The translations under genes and the position numbers were made by a program. DNA of 64,000 bases from Rhodocyclaceae bacterium (GTDB taxonomy: Bacteria; Pseudomonadota; Gammaproteobacteria; Burkholderiales; Rhodocyclaceae): positions 1,488,001 through 1,552,000 of the forward strand of contig JADKDD010000001.1 of NCBI GenBank assembly GCA_016718525.1, read 5' to 3'. The notes under the pieces are model-generated. The model did no database searches and had not been told where the DNA came from. It saw nothing but the letters and a program-made list of their open reading frames with translations. Below are positions 9,013 through 16,617 of the stretch, in pieces; the first letter of the stretch is position 1; each line of letters opens with the position of its first letter.

Positions 9013-9040
9013 CTTGAACTTACGTCACGCAACCCCATAT
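9013..9040 (+). promoter_or_regulatory. Sigma-32-type heat-shock promoter for dnaK
   Basis: CTTGAAC at 9013-9019, a 13-base spacer, then CCCCATAT at 9033-9040: a near-perfect RpoH promoter. It lies about 47 bp before the dnaK ATG. The hexamer context GGACTTGAACTTA is almost the same as in front of grpE. Confidence 0.85.
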
Positions 9041-9086
9041 TCGACTCAAGCATTTATTACCAAATTCAGAAAACAAGGAAAACATC

Positions 9087-11033
9087 ATGGGCAAAATTAT
9101 CGGCATCGACCTCGGCACCACCAACAGCTGCGTTTCGATCATGGAAGGCGGCAAGCCGAAGGTTATTGAGAACTCGGAAGGCGCGCGTACTACGCCGTCC
9201 ATCGTCGCCTACGCTGAAGACGGCGAGATTCTGTGCGGTGCTTCTGCCAAACGTCAGGCGGTTACCAACCCGCACAACACGTTGTACGCAGTCAAACGGT
9301 TGATTGGCCGCCGCTTCGATGAAAAGGAAGTCCAGAAAGACATCGATTTGATGCCTTTCAAAATCGTCAAAGCCGACAACGGCGATGCATGGGTCGAGGC
9401 CCGGGGCAACAAGATGGCGCCACCGCAGGTTTCTGCCGAAGTGCTGCGCAAGATGAAAAAAACCGCTGAGGACTACCTCGGTGAGGAGGTGACTGAAGCG
9501 GTCATCACCGTTCCTGCCTATTTCAATGACAGCCAGCGCCAGGCAACCAAAGATGCCGGCCGGATCGCCGGTCTGGAAGTCAAACGCATCATCAACGAGC
9601 CGACCGCTGCTGCGTTGGCGTTTGGTATGGACAAACAGGAAGGTGACCGCAAAATTGCCGTGTATGACCTCGGCGGCGGCACGTTCGACATATCGATCAT
9701 CGAGATCGCTGAACTCGACGGCGAACACCAGTTTGAGGTGCTCTCCACCAACGGCGACACCTTCCTCGGCGGTGAAGACTTTGACCAGCGCCTGATCGAC
9801 TACATCGTGGCCGAGTTCAAGAAAGAGCAAGGCGTCGATCTCAAGAACGACGTGTTGGCTTTGCAGCGCCTTAAAGATGCGGCCGAAAAAGCCAAGATCG
9901 AACTCTCGTCGAGCCAGCAGACCGAAATCAATCTGCCGTACATCACTGCAGACGCGACCGGCCCGAAACATTTGACCTTGAAGCTCACCCGCGCCAAGTT
10001 CGAATCGCTGGTCGATGAGTTGATCGAGCGCACCATTGCGCCATGCCGCATCGCCATCAAGGATGCCGGTGTCAAGGTCAGCGATATTGCCGACGTCATC
10101 CTCGTCGGCGGTATGACCCGCATGCCAAAAGTACAGGACAAGGTCAAAGAATTTTTTGGCAAAGAACCGCGTCGTGATGTGAATCCAGACGAGGCAGTCG
10201 CTATCGGCGCCTCAATTCAAGGTGGCGTGTTGCAAGGTGACGTCAAAGACGTGCTATTGCTTGACGTTTCGCCGCTGTCATTGGGAATCGAAACCATGGG
10301 TGGCGTCATGACCAAGCTGATTGCCAAGAACACCACCATCCCGACCAAGACCAGCCAGACCTTCTCGACCGCTGACGACAACCAGAGTGCAGTGACGATT
10401 CACGTCTTGCAGGGCGAGCGTGAAATGTCGAAGGGCAACAAGAGCCTTGGTCAGTTCAATCTGTCCGATATTCCGCCGGCACCACGCGGCATGCCGCAGA
10501 TCGAGGTTACTTTTGATATCGACGCCAACGGTATCCTGCACGTTTCGGCCAAGGACAAAGGTACCGGCAAAGAAAACAAGATCACCATCAAGGCCAATTC
10601 CGGATTGACCGAAGAAGAGATCAACCGCATGGTGCAAGACGCTGCCGCCCATGCGGAAGAAGACAAGATCGCCCACGAAATGGTCGAAACGCGCAACCAG
10701 TGCGACGCGATGGTGCATTCAATCAAGAAGGCAGTCGCAGAGCACGGCGACAAGATTGAAGCGGCCGAGAAGGAAGCGATCGAAACAGCAATCAAGGAAG
10801 CTGAGGAAGCGCTGAAATCGGATGCCGACAAAGCGACCATCGAAGCCAAAACCGAAGCGTTGATGAAAGCCTCGCAGAAGTTGGGTGAGAAAATGTACGC
10901 CAATCCGGCCGGTGATGCTGCCGGCGGTCCGGGCGCCGCAGGTCCTGCTGGTGCAGGTGACCACGGTCATGGCGCCAAACACGATGACAACGTGGTTGAT
11001 GCCGAGTACACCGAGGTGAATGACAAGAAGTAA
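9087..11033 (+). CDS. dnaK: Chaperone Hsp70 (DnaK)
   Basis: ATP-dependent chaperone, 648 residues. N-terminal phosphate loop GIDLGTTNSCVSIMEG, second ATPase signature VYDLGGGTFDISIIEI, third signature VILVGGMTRMPKVQ, linker DVLLLDVSPLSLGIET, and a C-terminal G/A/P-rich tail ending in NVVDAEYTEV, the usual bacterial end. AAGGA lies about 9 bases before the ATG. Transcribed from its own sigma-32-type promoter and followed by a hairpin before dnaJ. Confidence 0.99.
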   Translation: MGKIIGIDLGTTNSCVSIMEGGKPKVIENSEGARTTPSIVAYAEDGEILCGASAKRQAVTNPHNTLYAVKRLIGRRFDEKEVQKDIDLMPFKIVKADNGDAWVEARGNKMAPPQVSAEVLRKMKKTAEDYLGEEVTEAVITVPAYFNDSQRQATKDAGRIAGLEVKRIINEPTAAALAFGMDKQEGDRKIAVYDLGGGTFDISIIEIAELDGEHQFEVLSTNGDTFLGGEDFDQRLIDYIVAEFKKEQGVDLKNDVLALQRLKDAAEKAKIELSSSQQTEINLPYITADATGPKHLTLKLTRAKFESLVDELIERTIAPCRIAIKDAGVKVSDIADVILVGGMTRMPKVQDKVKEFFGKEPRRDVNPDEAVAIGASIQGGVLQGDVKDVLLLDVSPLSLGIETMGGVMTKLIAKNTTIPTKTSQTFSTADDNQSAVTIHVLQGEREMSKGNKSLGQFNLSDIPPAPRGMPQIEVTFDIDANGILHVSAKDKGTGKENKITIKANSGLTEEEINRMVQDAAAHAEEDKIAHEMVETRNQCDAMVHSIKKAVAEHGDKIEAAEKEAIETAIKEAEEALKSDADKATIEAKTEALMKASQKLGEKMYANPAGDAAGGPGAAGPAGAGDHGHGAKHDDNVVDAEYTEVNDKK

Positions 11034-11057
11034 CGCCCGCCTCAGCATGTAAGGATC

Positions 11058-11097
11058 GGAGAATCGGGCAAATCCGCCGATTCTCCGTTTGCTCTTT
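11058..11097 (+). terminator. Hairpin terminator or attenuator between dnaK and dnaJ
   Basis: GGAGAATCGG (11058-11067) pairs perfectly with CCGATTCTCC (11077-11086) across a 9-base loop, followed by GTTTGCTCTTT. The T-tract is interrupted, so it may act as a partial terminator that lowers dnaJ expression relative to dnaK. Confidence 0.65.
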
Positions 11098-11136
11098 CAG
11101 GCTCGCCTGCTCACCAACGTACTGCTCTACCGAACC

Positions 11137-12264
11137 ATGGCCAAAAAACGCGATTTCTACGAAGTGCTTGGCGTCAACCGTGACGCAAGTGATGAGGACA
11201 TCAAAAAGTCCTACCGCAAGTTGGCGATGAAACATCATCCCGACCGCAATCCTGACAACCCGAAATCAGAAGAACTCTTCAAGGAGGCCAAGGAAGCCTA
11301 CGAAATTCTCACCGACCCGAAAAAGCGCGCGGCCTACGATCAATACGGTCATGCCGGCGTTGATCCGCAAGCAGGTGCTGGAGGTGCCGGCATGGGTGGC
11401 TTCGCAGATGCCTTTGGCGACATCTTCGGTGACATCTTTGGTCAGGGTCGTGGCGGCCAGGGTGGTCGCTCCAATGTGTTTCGCGGTGCTGATCTGCGCT
11501 ACAACCTTGAAGTCAGTCTGGAAGACGCCGCCCGTGGCACCCAGACCCGGATCAAGATTCCGACCATGTCTGAATGCGAGCCTTGCAAAGGCACCGGTGC
11601 CAAAAAAGGCAGTGAGCCGAAGACCTGCCCGACCTGCGCCGGCCACGGACAGGTGCGGATGCAGCAAGGGTTCTTCTCGATTCAGCAAACCTGCCCGAAA
11701 TGCCATGGAACCGGGCGCTACATTCCAGACCCCTGCAACTCCTGTCACGGCACCGGGCGGATCAAGGATCACAAAACCCTGTCGGTCAAGATTCCGTCAG
11801 GCATTGACGAGGGCGATCGCATCCGCCTCACCGGTGAAGGTGAAGCCGGCGTCAACGGGGGACCGAGCGGTGACCTGTATGTTCAGGTTCATTTGAAACC
11901 ACACAGCGTGTTCAAGCGCGATCACGACGATCTGCACTGTGAAATGCCAATCAGCATCAGCACCGCGGCGCTCGGGGGCGAAATCGAAATCCCGACGTTG
12001 GAAGGCGTTGCGCGCCTCAAGATTCCCGCCGAAACCCAAACCGGTAAAGTCTTCCGTCTGCGCGGCAAGGGCATCAAAGGCATACGCTCCGTCGCCCCCG
12101 GCGATCTCATGTGTCATGTCGTCGTTGAGACACCGGTCAAGCTGACCGAGCGCCAGCGCGAACTACTCACCGAGTTTGAAGAAATCAGCAAAGGCAACAC
12201 CAAGCTGCACAACCCGCGTGCTCAGGGTTGGCTGGATCGAGTGAAGGAGTTTTTCAGCACCTGA
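11137..12264 (+). CDS. dnaJ: Chaperone DnaJ (Hsp40)
   Basis: DnaK co-chaperone of 375 residues, class A. J-domain with the HPD tripeptide (KHHPDRNPD), a Gly/Phe-rich segment (GGAGMGGFADAFGDIFGDIF), four CxxCxGxG zinc repeats (CEPCKGTG, CPTCAGHG, CPKCHGTG, CNSCHGTG) and the C-terminal substrate domains. The start is the ATG giving MAKKRDFYEVLGV; 16 extra upstream codons in frame run back into the terminator hairpin and are rejected. Confidence 0.98.
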   Translation: MAKKRDFYEVLGVNRDASDEDIKKSYRKLAMKHHPDRNPDNPKSEELFKEAKEAYEILTDPKKRAAYDQYGHAGVDPQAGAGGAGMGGFADAFGDIFGDIFGQGRGGQGGRSNVFRGADLRYNLEVSLEDAARGTQTRIKIPTMSECEPCKGTGAKKGSEPKTCPTCAGHGQVRMQQGFFSIQQTCPKCHGTGRYIPDPCNSCHGTGRIKDHKTLSVKIPSGIDEGDRIRLTGEGEAGVNGGPSGDLYVQVHLKPHSVFKRDHDDLHCEMPISISTAALGGEIEIPTLEGVARLKIPAETQTGKVFRLRGKGIKGIRSVAPGDLMCHVVVETPVKLTERQRELLTEFEEISKGNTKLHNPRAQGWLDRVKEFFST

Positions 12265-12279
12265 TCGCGTCTGCCCGGT

Positions 12280-12306
12280 CAGTTGGTGCTGATAGCACGC
12301 CGTTAA
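12280..12306 (+). repeat. Dispersed 27-bp repeat, copy 2 (intergenic, best short copy)
   Basis: Reads CAGTTGGTGCTG, ATAGC, then ACGCCGTTAA. It lies 15 bp after the dnaJ stop. The core GTGCTGATAGCAC is a perfect short inverted repeat. Used here as the reference short form. Confidence 0.85.
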
Positions 12307-12383
12307 GTCACGAGTCAAATGCCATGCGACAATGCGAGTGGTAGTTGGATCGCGTAGCTAATAAAACAATAACGGAGGGCAGC

Positions 12384-13937
12384 ATGGATCATTTAAGCGG
12401 ACTGGATGCGGCGTTTTTACACCTTGAAACGCCGGAAACGCCAATGCATGTTGGCGGTTTAAGCATGTATGAATTGCCGCCTGAATACAAAGGTGACTTC
12501 GTTGCCGACGTGGTCAAGCACATTCAGAGCCGCATGCATCTGGCGCCGATTTTTCAGCGCAAGCTGGTCAACATGCCGTTTGATCTGGCGAACCCGGTGT
12601 GGGTAATGGATGATCATCTGGATATCGAACACCACATTCGCCACGTGATCGTTCCGCCGCCGGGGTCACGGGCGCAGGTGGACCGTCTGGTATCACGGAT
12701 ACATTCCAGCCTGCTTGATCGCAGTCGCCCGTTGTGGGAAATGTATGTCCTCGATGGTTTGCCGACGCCGCCCGATGCACCCAAGGGAACGCGCATTGTT
12801 GGTGTCTACAGCAAGTTCCATCACGCCGGGCTCGACGGCATGGGTGGTCAGGTTTTGATGCAGGCGATCATGGATACGACGCCGGAGCCACGCCAGGTAC
12901 GCCCGGCAAAAGACCGACGCCCTGCATCGCGCGACAATTTTGGCATCGCCGAATTGGCTGGTGCCGGGATCAAACACAATTTGGTTCAAACGGTAAAGCT
13001 GGTCAAGTCGCTACCGGGGTTAATCAGAACCGCACGCCGGACCATGCGCCCCGCCAAAGTCGCCGGCGAGATCAAGTCCGCCGCCGAGAAAACGCACTGG
13101 TTTGCGCCGCGCACTCCACTCAATGTCGGCATCACCAATCAGCGCAGCTTTGCCCGCTTTTCAATTCCTATCAAGGAAGTGAAGGAAATCACTGCCGCCA
13201 ACAAAGTCAGCTTGAACGACGTAGTGATGGAAATCTCGTCGGAAGGCATGATGCGCTATCTGGCCGATATGGGGTGCCGGCCAAAAGACTCATTGCTGGC
13301 CGCAGTGCCCGTGAGCCTGCGCCCGGAAGGCAATACCGACATGAGCAATCAGGTGTCAATGGCGAGAATGAGTTTGGCCAGTAACATCAAGGACCCGATT
13401 GAACGATTGCAGGCCATCCGCGCGTCGAGCCAAGGCGTGAAGTCGGTGATGACTGAAATGAAAACCCTGCTGCCGACCGATTTTCCCTCCATTGGCGCAC
13501 CATGGCTGTTCAGCGCCTTGGCCAACGGCTTCGCCCGCTCACGTTTGGCCAATACCATGCCCGCATTTGCCAATGTGGTGATCTCTAATGTCCCGGGTCC
13601 GAATATCACTTTGTATTTTGCCGGCGCCAAACAGATCAGTACCTACCCGGTATCCATCCCCTATCACGGCATGGCGCTCAACATAACGCTGCAAAGCTAT
13701 AACGGCTGGCTCGACTTCGGACTGATTGGGTGCCGTCGGGTAATGCCGGACATTGCCGATCTGGGCAAATATATGCAGGCAGCGCACGCCGAACTGTTGC
13801 GCCGTAGCCGTGAAATGGCAGCGGAGGCGCCCGCTGCAACACCGGCTAAAGCGGCAGCAAAACCAAGCAAGCCGGCTGTTGTGAGAAAGCCGGTCATGGC
13901 AAAGCGAAAGGCGAAAGCGAAACTGAACGCCAAGTAA
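12384..13937 (+). CDS. Wax ester synthase/diacylglycerol acyltransferase
   Basis: Bifunctional WS/DGAT-type O-acyltransferase (517 aa) that forms wax esters or triacylglycerol from acyl-CoA as storage lipid; membrane-associated. The catalytic HHxxxDG motif is HHAGLDG at residues 146-152. The N-terminal MDHLSGLDAAFLHLETP and the later SNVPGPNITLYFAGA are family hallmarks. The ATG at 12384 has GGAGG six bases upstream. The last ~35 residues are an Ala/Lys/Pro-rich basic tail (KAAAKPSKPAVVRKP), unusual for the family and possibly a membrane- or granule-binding extension. Single gene, not in an evident operon. Confidence 0.93.
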   Translation: MDHLSGLDAAFLHLETPETPMHVGGLSMYELPPEYKGDFVADVVKHIQSRMHLAPIFQRKLVNMPFDLANPVWVMDDHLDIEHHIRHVIVPPPGSRAQVDRLVSRIHSSLLDRSRPLWEMYVLDGLPTPPDAPKGTRIVGVYSKFHHAGLDGMGGQVLMQAIMDTTPEPRQVRPAKDRRPASRDNFGIAELAGAGIKHNLVQTVKLVKSLPGLIRTARRTMRPAKVAGEIKSAAEKTHWFAPRTPLNVGITNQRSFARFSIPIKEVKEITAANKVSLNDVVMEISSEGMMRYLADMGCRPKDSLLAAVPVSLRPEGNTDMSNQVSMARMSLASNIKDPIERLQAIRASSQGVKSVMTEMKTLLPTDFPSIGAPWLFSALANGFARSRLANTMPAFANVVISNVPGPNITLYFAGAKQISTYPVSIPYHGMALNITLQSYNGWLDFGLIGCRRVMPDIADLGKYMQAAHAELLRRSREMAAEAPAATPAKAAAKPSKPAVVRKPVMAKRKAKAKLNAK

Positions 13938-13945
13938 CTCGACAC

Positions 13946-13971
13946 CGGTCTTCCCGCACCCGCGGAGACCG
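13946..13971. terminator. Possible bidirectional terminator hairpin
   Basis: CGGTCT (13946-13951) and AGACCG (13966-13971) frame a GC-rich loop in the gap between two convergent genes. No clear T-run is present on either side, so this rests on position and the stem only. Confidence 0.35.
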
Positions 13972-13982
13972 CTGTGCTCGGC

Positions 13983-14396
13983 CTAGAACCTGATCTGCGC
14001 GCCGATGGCGGCAACACCGGCGCGAGCGACCTCGGCATCCTCTCCCGGTTTGACACCGGAGACACCAACTGCGCCAACACAGTAACCGTCGACCACAATC
14101 ATCTCCCCACCTTCGATCGGCAGGCACGGGAGACGCAGTGCCGCAGTACGCCCATTGTTGACCATGTCTTCGTAATGTTTCGACGGTCGTCGCGTCATTG
14201 CACAAGTCTGCGCTTTGCCGGGCGCCACGCTCGTGCTCATTGCAGGTGCGCCGTCCATGCGCTGCAACAGCATCAGGTTGCCCCCGTCGTCACAAACCGC
14301 AATTGTCACCGGCCATCCTTTGGATACGGCAAATGCCTGCGCCGCGTTCACAATCGTTTGCGCATCGACAAGTTCAAGCGTTGGTTTGGTTTTCAT
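13983..14396 (-). CDS. GlcG/HbpS-type heme-binding-like protein
   Basis: 137-residue protein of the GlcG/HbpS (DUF336) family. Visible family features: NAAQAFAVSKGWPVTIAVCD, DDGGNLMLLQRMDGAP, and the C-terminal GGEMIVVDGYCVGAVGVSG. Members bind haem or corrinoids or sit beside glycolate and propanediol genes; the role here is unknown. Start taken at the ATG of MKTKPTLELV, with GGACGG just upstream; an ATG 4 codons earlier (MGRK) is possible. No signal peptide, so probably cytosolic. The gap to the divergent sulfatase gene (14397-14691, about 295 bp) holds both promoters; no clear motif was seen in it. Confidence 0.82.
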   Translation of the reverse strand: MKTKPTLELVDAQTIVNAAQAFAVSKGWPVTIAVCDDGGNLMLLQRMDGAPAMSTSVAPGKAQTCAMTRRPSKHYEDMVNNGRTAALRLPCLPIEGGEMIVVDGYCVGAVGVSGVKPGEDAEVARAGVAAIGAQIRF

Positions 14397-14691
14397 TTTC
14401 CGTCCCATCCTATGAGCGCTTACGATTGATGTGTGAAATTGTTGCAATAAATTCAAGCGTCCGCTGCTTATGACCGAGTATCCTACGCGCACATCGCAAA
14501 TTTATCTGCTGCGATGCGGCCCTGCCATCCGCTGCGGCGCAGAGCTGCCACCCCGCGACGCGGCGTCCAAGGCATGCAGAGCACGTACTTTGCGCGGCCG
14601 TCCTATACGCACGGTTCTTTCTTGTTTTCGCTTTGCTTTATCGGCACCGACTGGTACCGTCGTCCGCGATATTTCCCTTGAAAATCTTGAC

Positions 14692-16617
14692 ATGCTCGGT
14701 TCACTGCTAAATTCTCGACATTTTGCTATCCCGGTCCGACTGTTGCTGACCTACCTCGCATTCAATGCCTTGGTACGATTTGGCCTGCTGATTTTCAATG
14801 CGGACTTTGCCTTGCTCGCGCCATGGCGCTCGATTCCGATATTCGCAATTGGTGCCTTGTTTGATCTGGCCGCTGGAGTCTGGTGGTTACCGCTCATTGC
14901 CCTCATTACGGTGACCTTACCCGCCAACTGGCCACGCACCTACCGTATCGTCGTCGGGATTGTCCTGTTGATCGTTTGTGCGGCACTTGCGTTCGTGTCG
15001 GTATCCGAATTTTTCTTCTGGAATGAGTTTGCCTCGCGCTTCAATTTCATTGCCGTCGACTATCTGATCTATACCCGTGAGGTGATTGGCAATATCAGCG
15101 AGTCCTATGACCTGCGCCCGGCATTTGCCGGCATTGGCGTGGTGGCGTTTGGTCTGTTCTATACCCAATGGAAAACCATCAAGGCAACCTCTATCGCGCC
15201 CGCATTGCCATGGCGTCAGCGTTTTGCCGGGCTCGCCGTTATTTGGTTCCTGCCGGTGCTTTCGTTCTTTGCAGTTGAACCGCGCTATAAGGAATTCACC
15301 GACGAATCGCAGGCGGTGCAACTGGCAGGCAATGGACACTATGAATTTTTCAGCGCCTTCCGCAACAATGAAATCGATTACGCGCAGTTCTATCGTTCTG
15401 ATACGGTCGCCAAGGTTTACAAGACATTGCGCAAAGAATACGAAATCCTGGCGCCTGCCGGCTTCAGTCCGGATTCACCGATGCCAATAGAACGGGACAT
15501 AGTCGGGCGTGGCCCCGAAAAACGCTTGAATGTGGTGTTGATATCGGTCGAAAGTTTGTCGGCCGATTTCATGTCGGCGTTCGGCAACAAGGATGGATTG
15601 ACGCCGAATCTCGATGCGCTGGCGAGTGAAAGTCTGTTCTTCACCAAGTTCTACGCCACCGGTTTGCGCACTGTTCGCGGACTGGAGGCGATCACCCTAT
15701 CCATCCCGCCAACGCCAGGCAACTCGATCGTCAAACGCCCGAACAACGCCAATCTCTTCACACTAGGTGAGGTGTTCAAGCAGCGTGGTTACAAGCCGCT
15801 TTTTCTCTACGGCGGCTATGGTTATTTTGACAACATGAATGCGTTTTTCAGCGGCAACGGCTACGCCGTGGTCGACCGCACCTCAATCAACAAGGATGCC
15901 ATCCACGGTGAAAACATCTGGGGCGTTGCCGATGAGGATTTGTTCACCATGTCGCTTGCGCAACTCGATGAGTGTTATGCCAAACAGCAGCCGTTTTACG
16001 CGCACATCATGACCACAAGCAATCACCGGCCATTCACTTACCCCAGCGGGCGCATCGACATCCCCTCTGGTACCGGGCGCAACGGCGCGGTGAAATACAC
16101 CGACTGGGCGATTGGCGACTTTCTACGCCGGGCTAAAACACGGCCGTGGTTCTCCAGCACCGTATTTGTCATCCTTGCCGACCATACTGCGGCCGGACGC
16201 GGCAAGACAGACCTGCCGATAGAAAATTTTCACATTCCCATGTTGATCTGGTCACCCGGCAATATCGAACCGGCAGTGATCAAGACCTTGTCATCACAGA
16301 TAGATGTCGGTCCCACTTTGCTTGCGCTACTCAACTTCAGCTATCGCTCAAAGTTCTTCGGCCACGATATTCTGCACGATGGTCCAAGCCACCAACGCGC
16401 CTTCATGGCGAACTACCAATCTGTGGGTTACCTCGAACACGGCACACTGATTGAATTGCGCCCGCAGCGCCGCTGGCGCGCGGTGGACGGTGAAAGCGGC
16501 AAGGAAATTCCCGCCAATGCAGCCGCGTTGAAATCGCTTGATGAAGCCGTCAGCTACTACCAGTCGGCGTCCGAAGCCTATCGGACTGGAACCCTTTCTG
16601 CGCCGGAGAAGAAATAA
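14692..16617 (+). CDS. LtaS/OpgB-like membrane sulfatase-fold phosphoglycerol transferase
   Basis: 641-residue integral membrane protein. The N-terminal ~200 residues contain about five hydrophobic segments (for example LLLTYLAFNALVRFGLLIF and IVVGIVLLIVCAALAFVSV). The C-terminal periplasmic sulfatase fold has the metal site VVLISVESLSADF, the likely nucleophile Thr in YATGLRTVRGLEA, and VFVILADHTA near the end. Gram-positive relatives polymerise glycerol-phosphate; Gram-negative ones transfer phosphoglycerol to periplasmic glucans or act on lipids. Substrate unknown. The frame stays open for 74 codons upstream of 14692, but those residues are Arg/Cys/Pro-rich with no membrane character, so the later ATG is chosen. 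Confidence 0.85.
   Translation: MLGSLLNSRHFAIPVRLLLTYLAFNALVRFGLLIFNADFALLAPWRSIPIFAIGALFDLAAGVWWLPLIALITVTLPANWPRTYRIVVGIVLLIVCAALAFVSVSEFFFWNEFASRFNFIAVDYLIYTREVIGNISESYDLRPAFAGIGVVAFGLFYTQWKTIKATSIAPALPWRQRFAGLAVIWFLPVLSFFAVEPRYKEFTDESQAVQLAGNGHYEFFSAFRNNEIDYAQFYRSDTVAKVYKTLRKEYEILAPAGFSPDSPMPIERDIVGRGPEKRLNVVLISVESLSADFMSAFGNKDGLTPNLDALASESLFFTKFYATGLRTVRGLEAITLSIPPTPGNSIVKRPNNANLFTLGEVFKQRGYKPLFLYGGYGYFDNMNAFFSGNGYAVVDRTSINKDAIHGENIWGVADEDLFTMSLAQLDECYAKQQPFYAHIMTTSNHRPFTYPSGRIDIPSGTGRNGAVKYTDWAIGDFLRRAKTRPWFSSTVFVILADHTAAGRGKTDLPIENFHIPMLIWSPGNIEPAVIKTLSSQIDVGPTLLALLNFSYRSKFFGHDILHDGPSHQRAFMANYQSVGYLEHGTLIELRPQRRWRAVDGESGKEIPANAAALKSLDEAVSYYQSASEAYRTGTLSAPEKK

Noticed and set aside
9066..9971. 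301-residue frame antisense to dnaK
   Set aside because: A typical antisense shadow of a highly biased gene; no motif.
14470..14691. 74-codon N-terminal extension of the LtaS-like gene
   Set aside because: No ribosome site and no membrane or family character; treated as intergenic.
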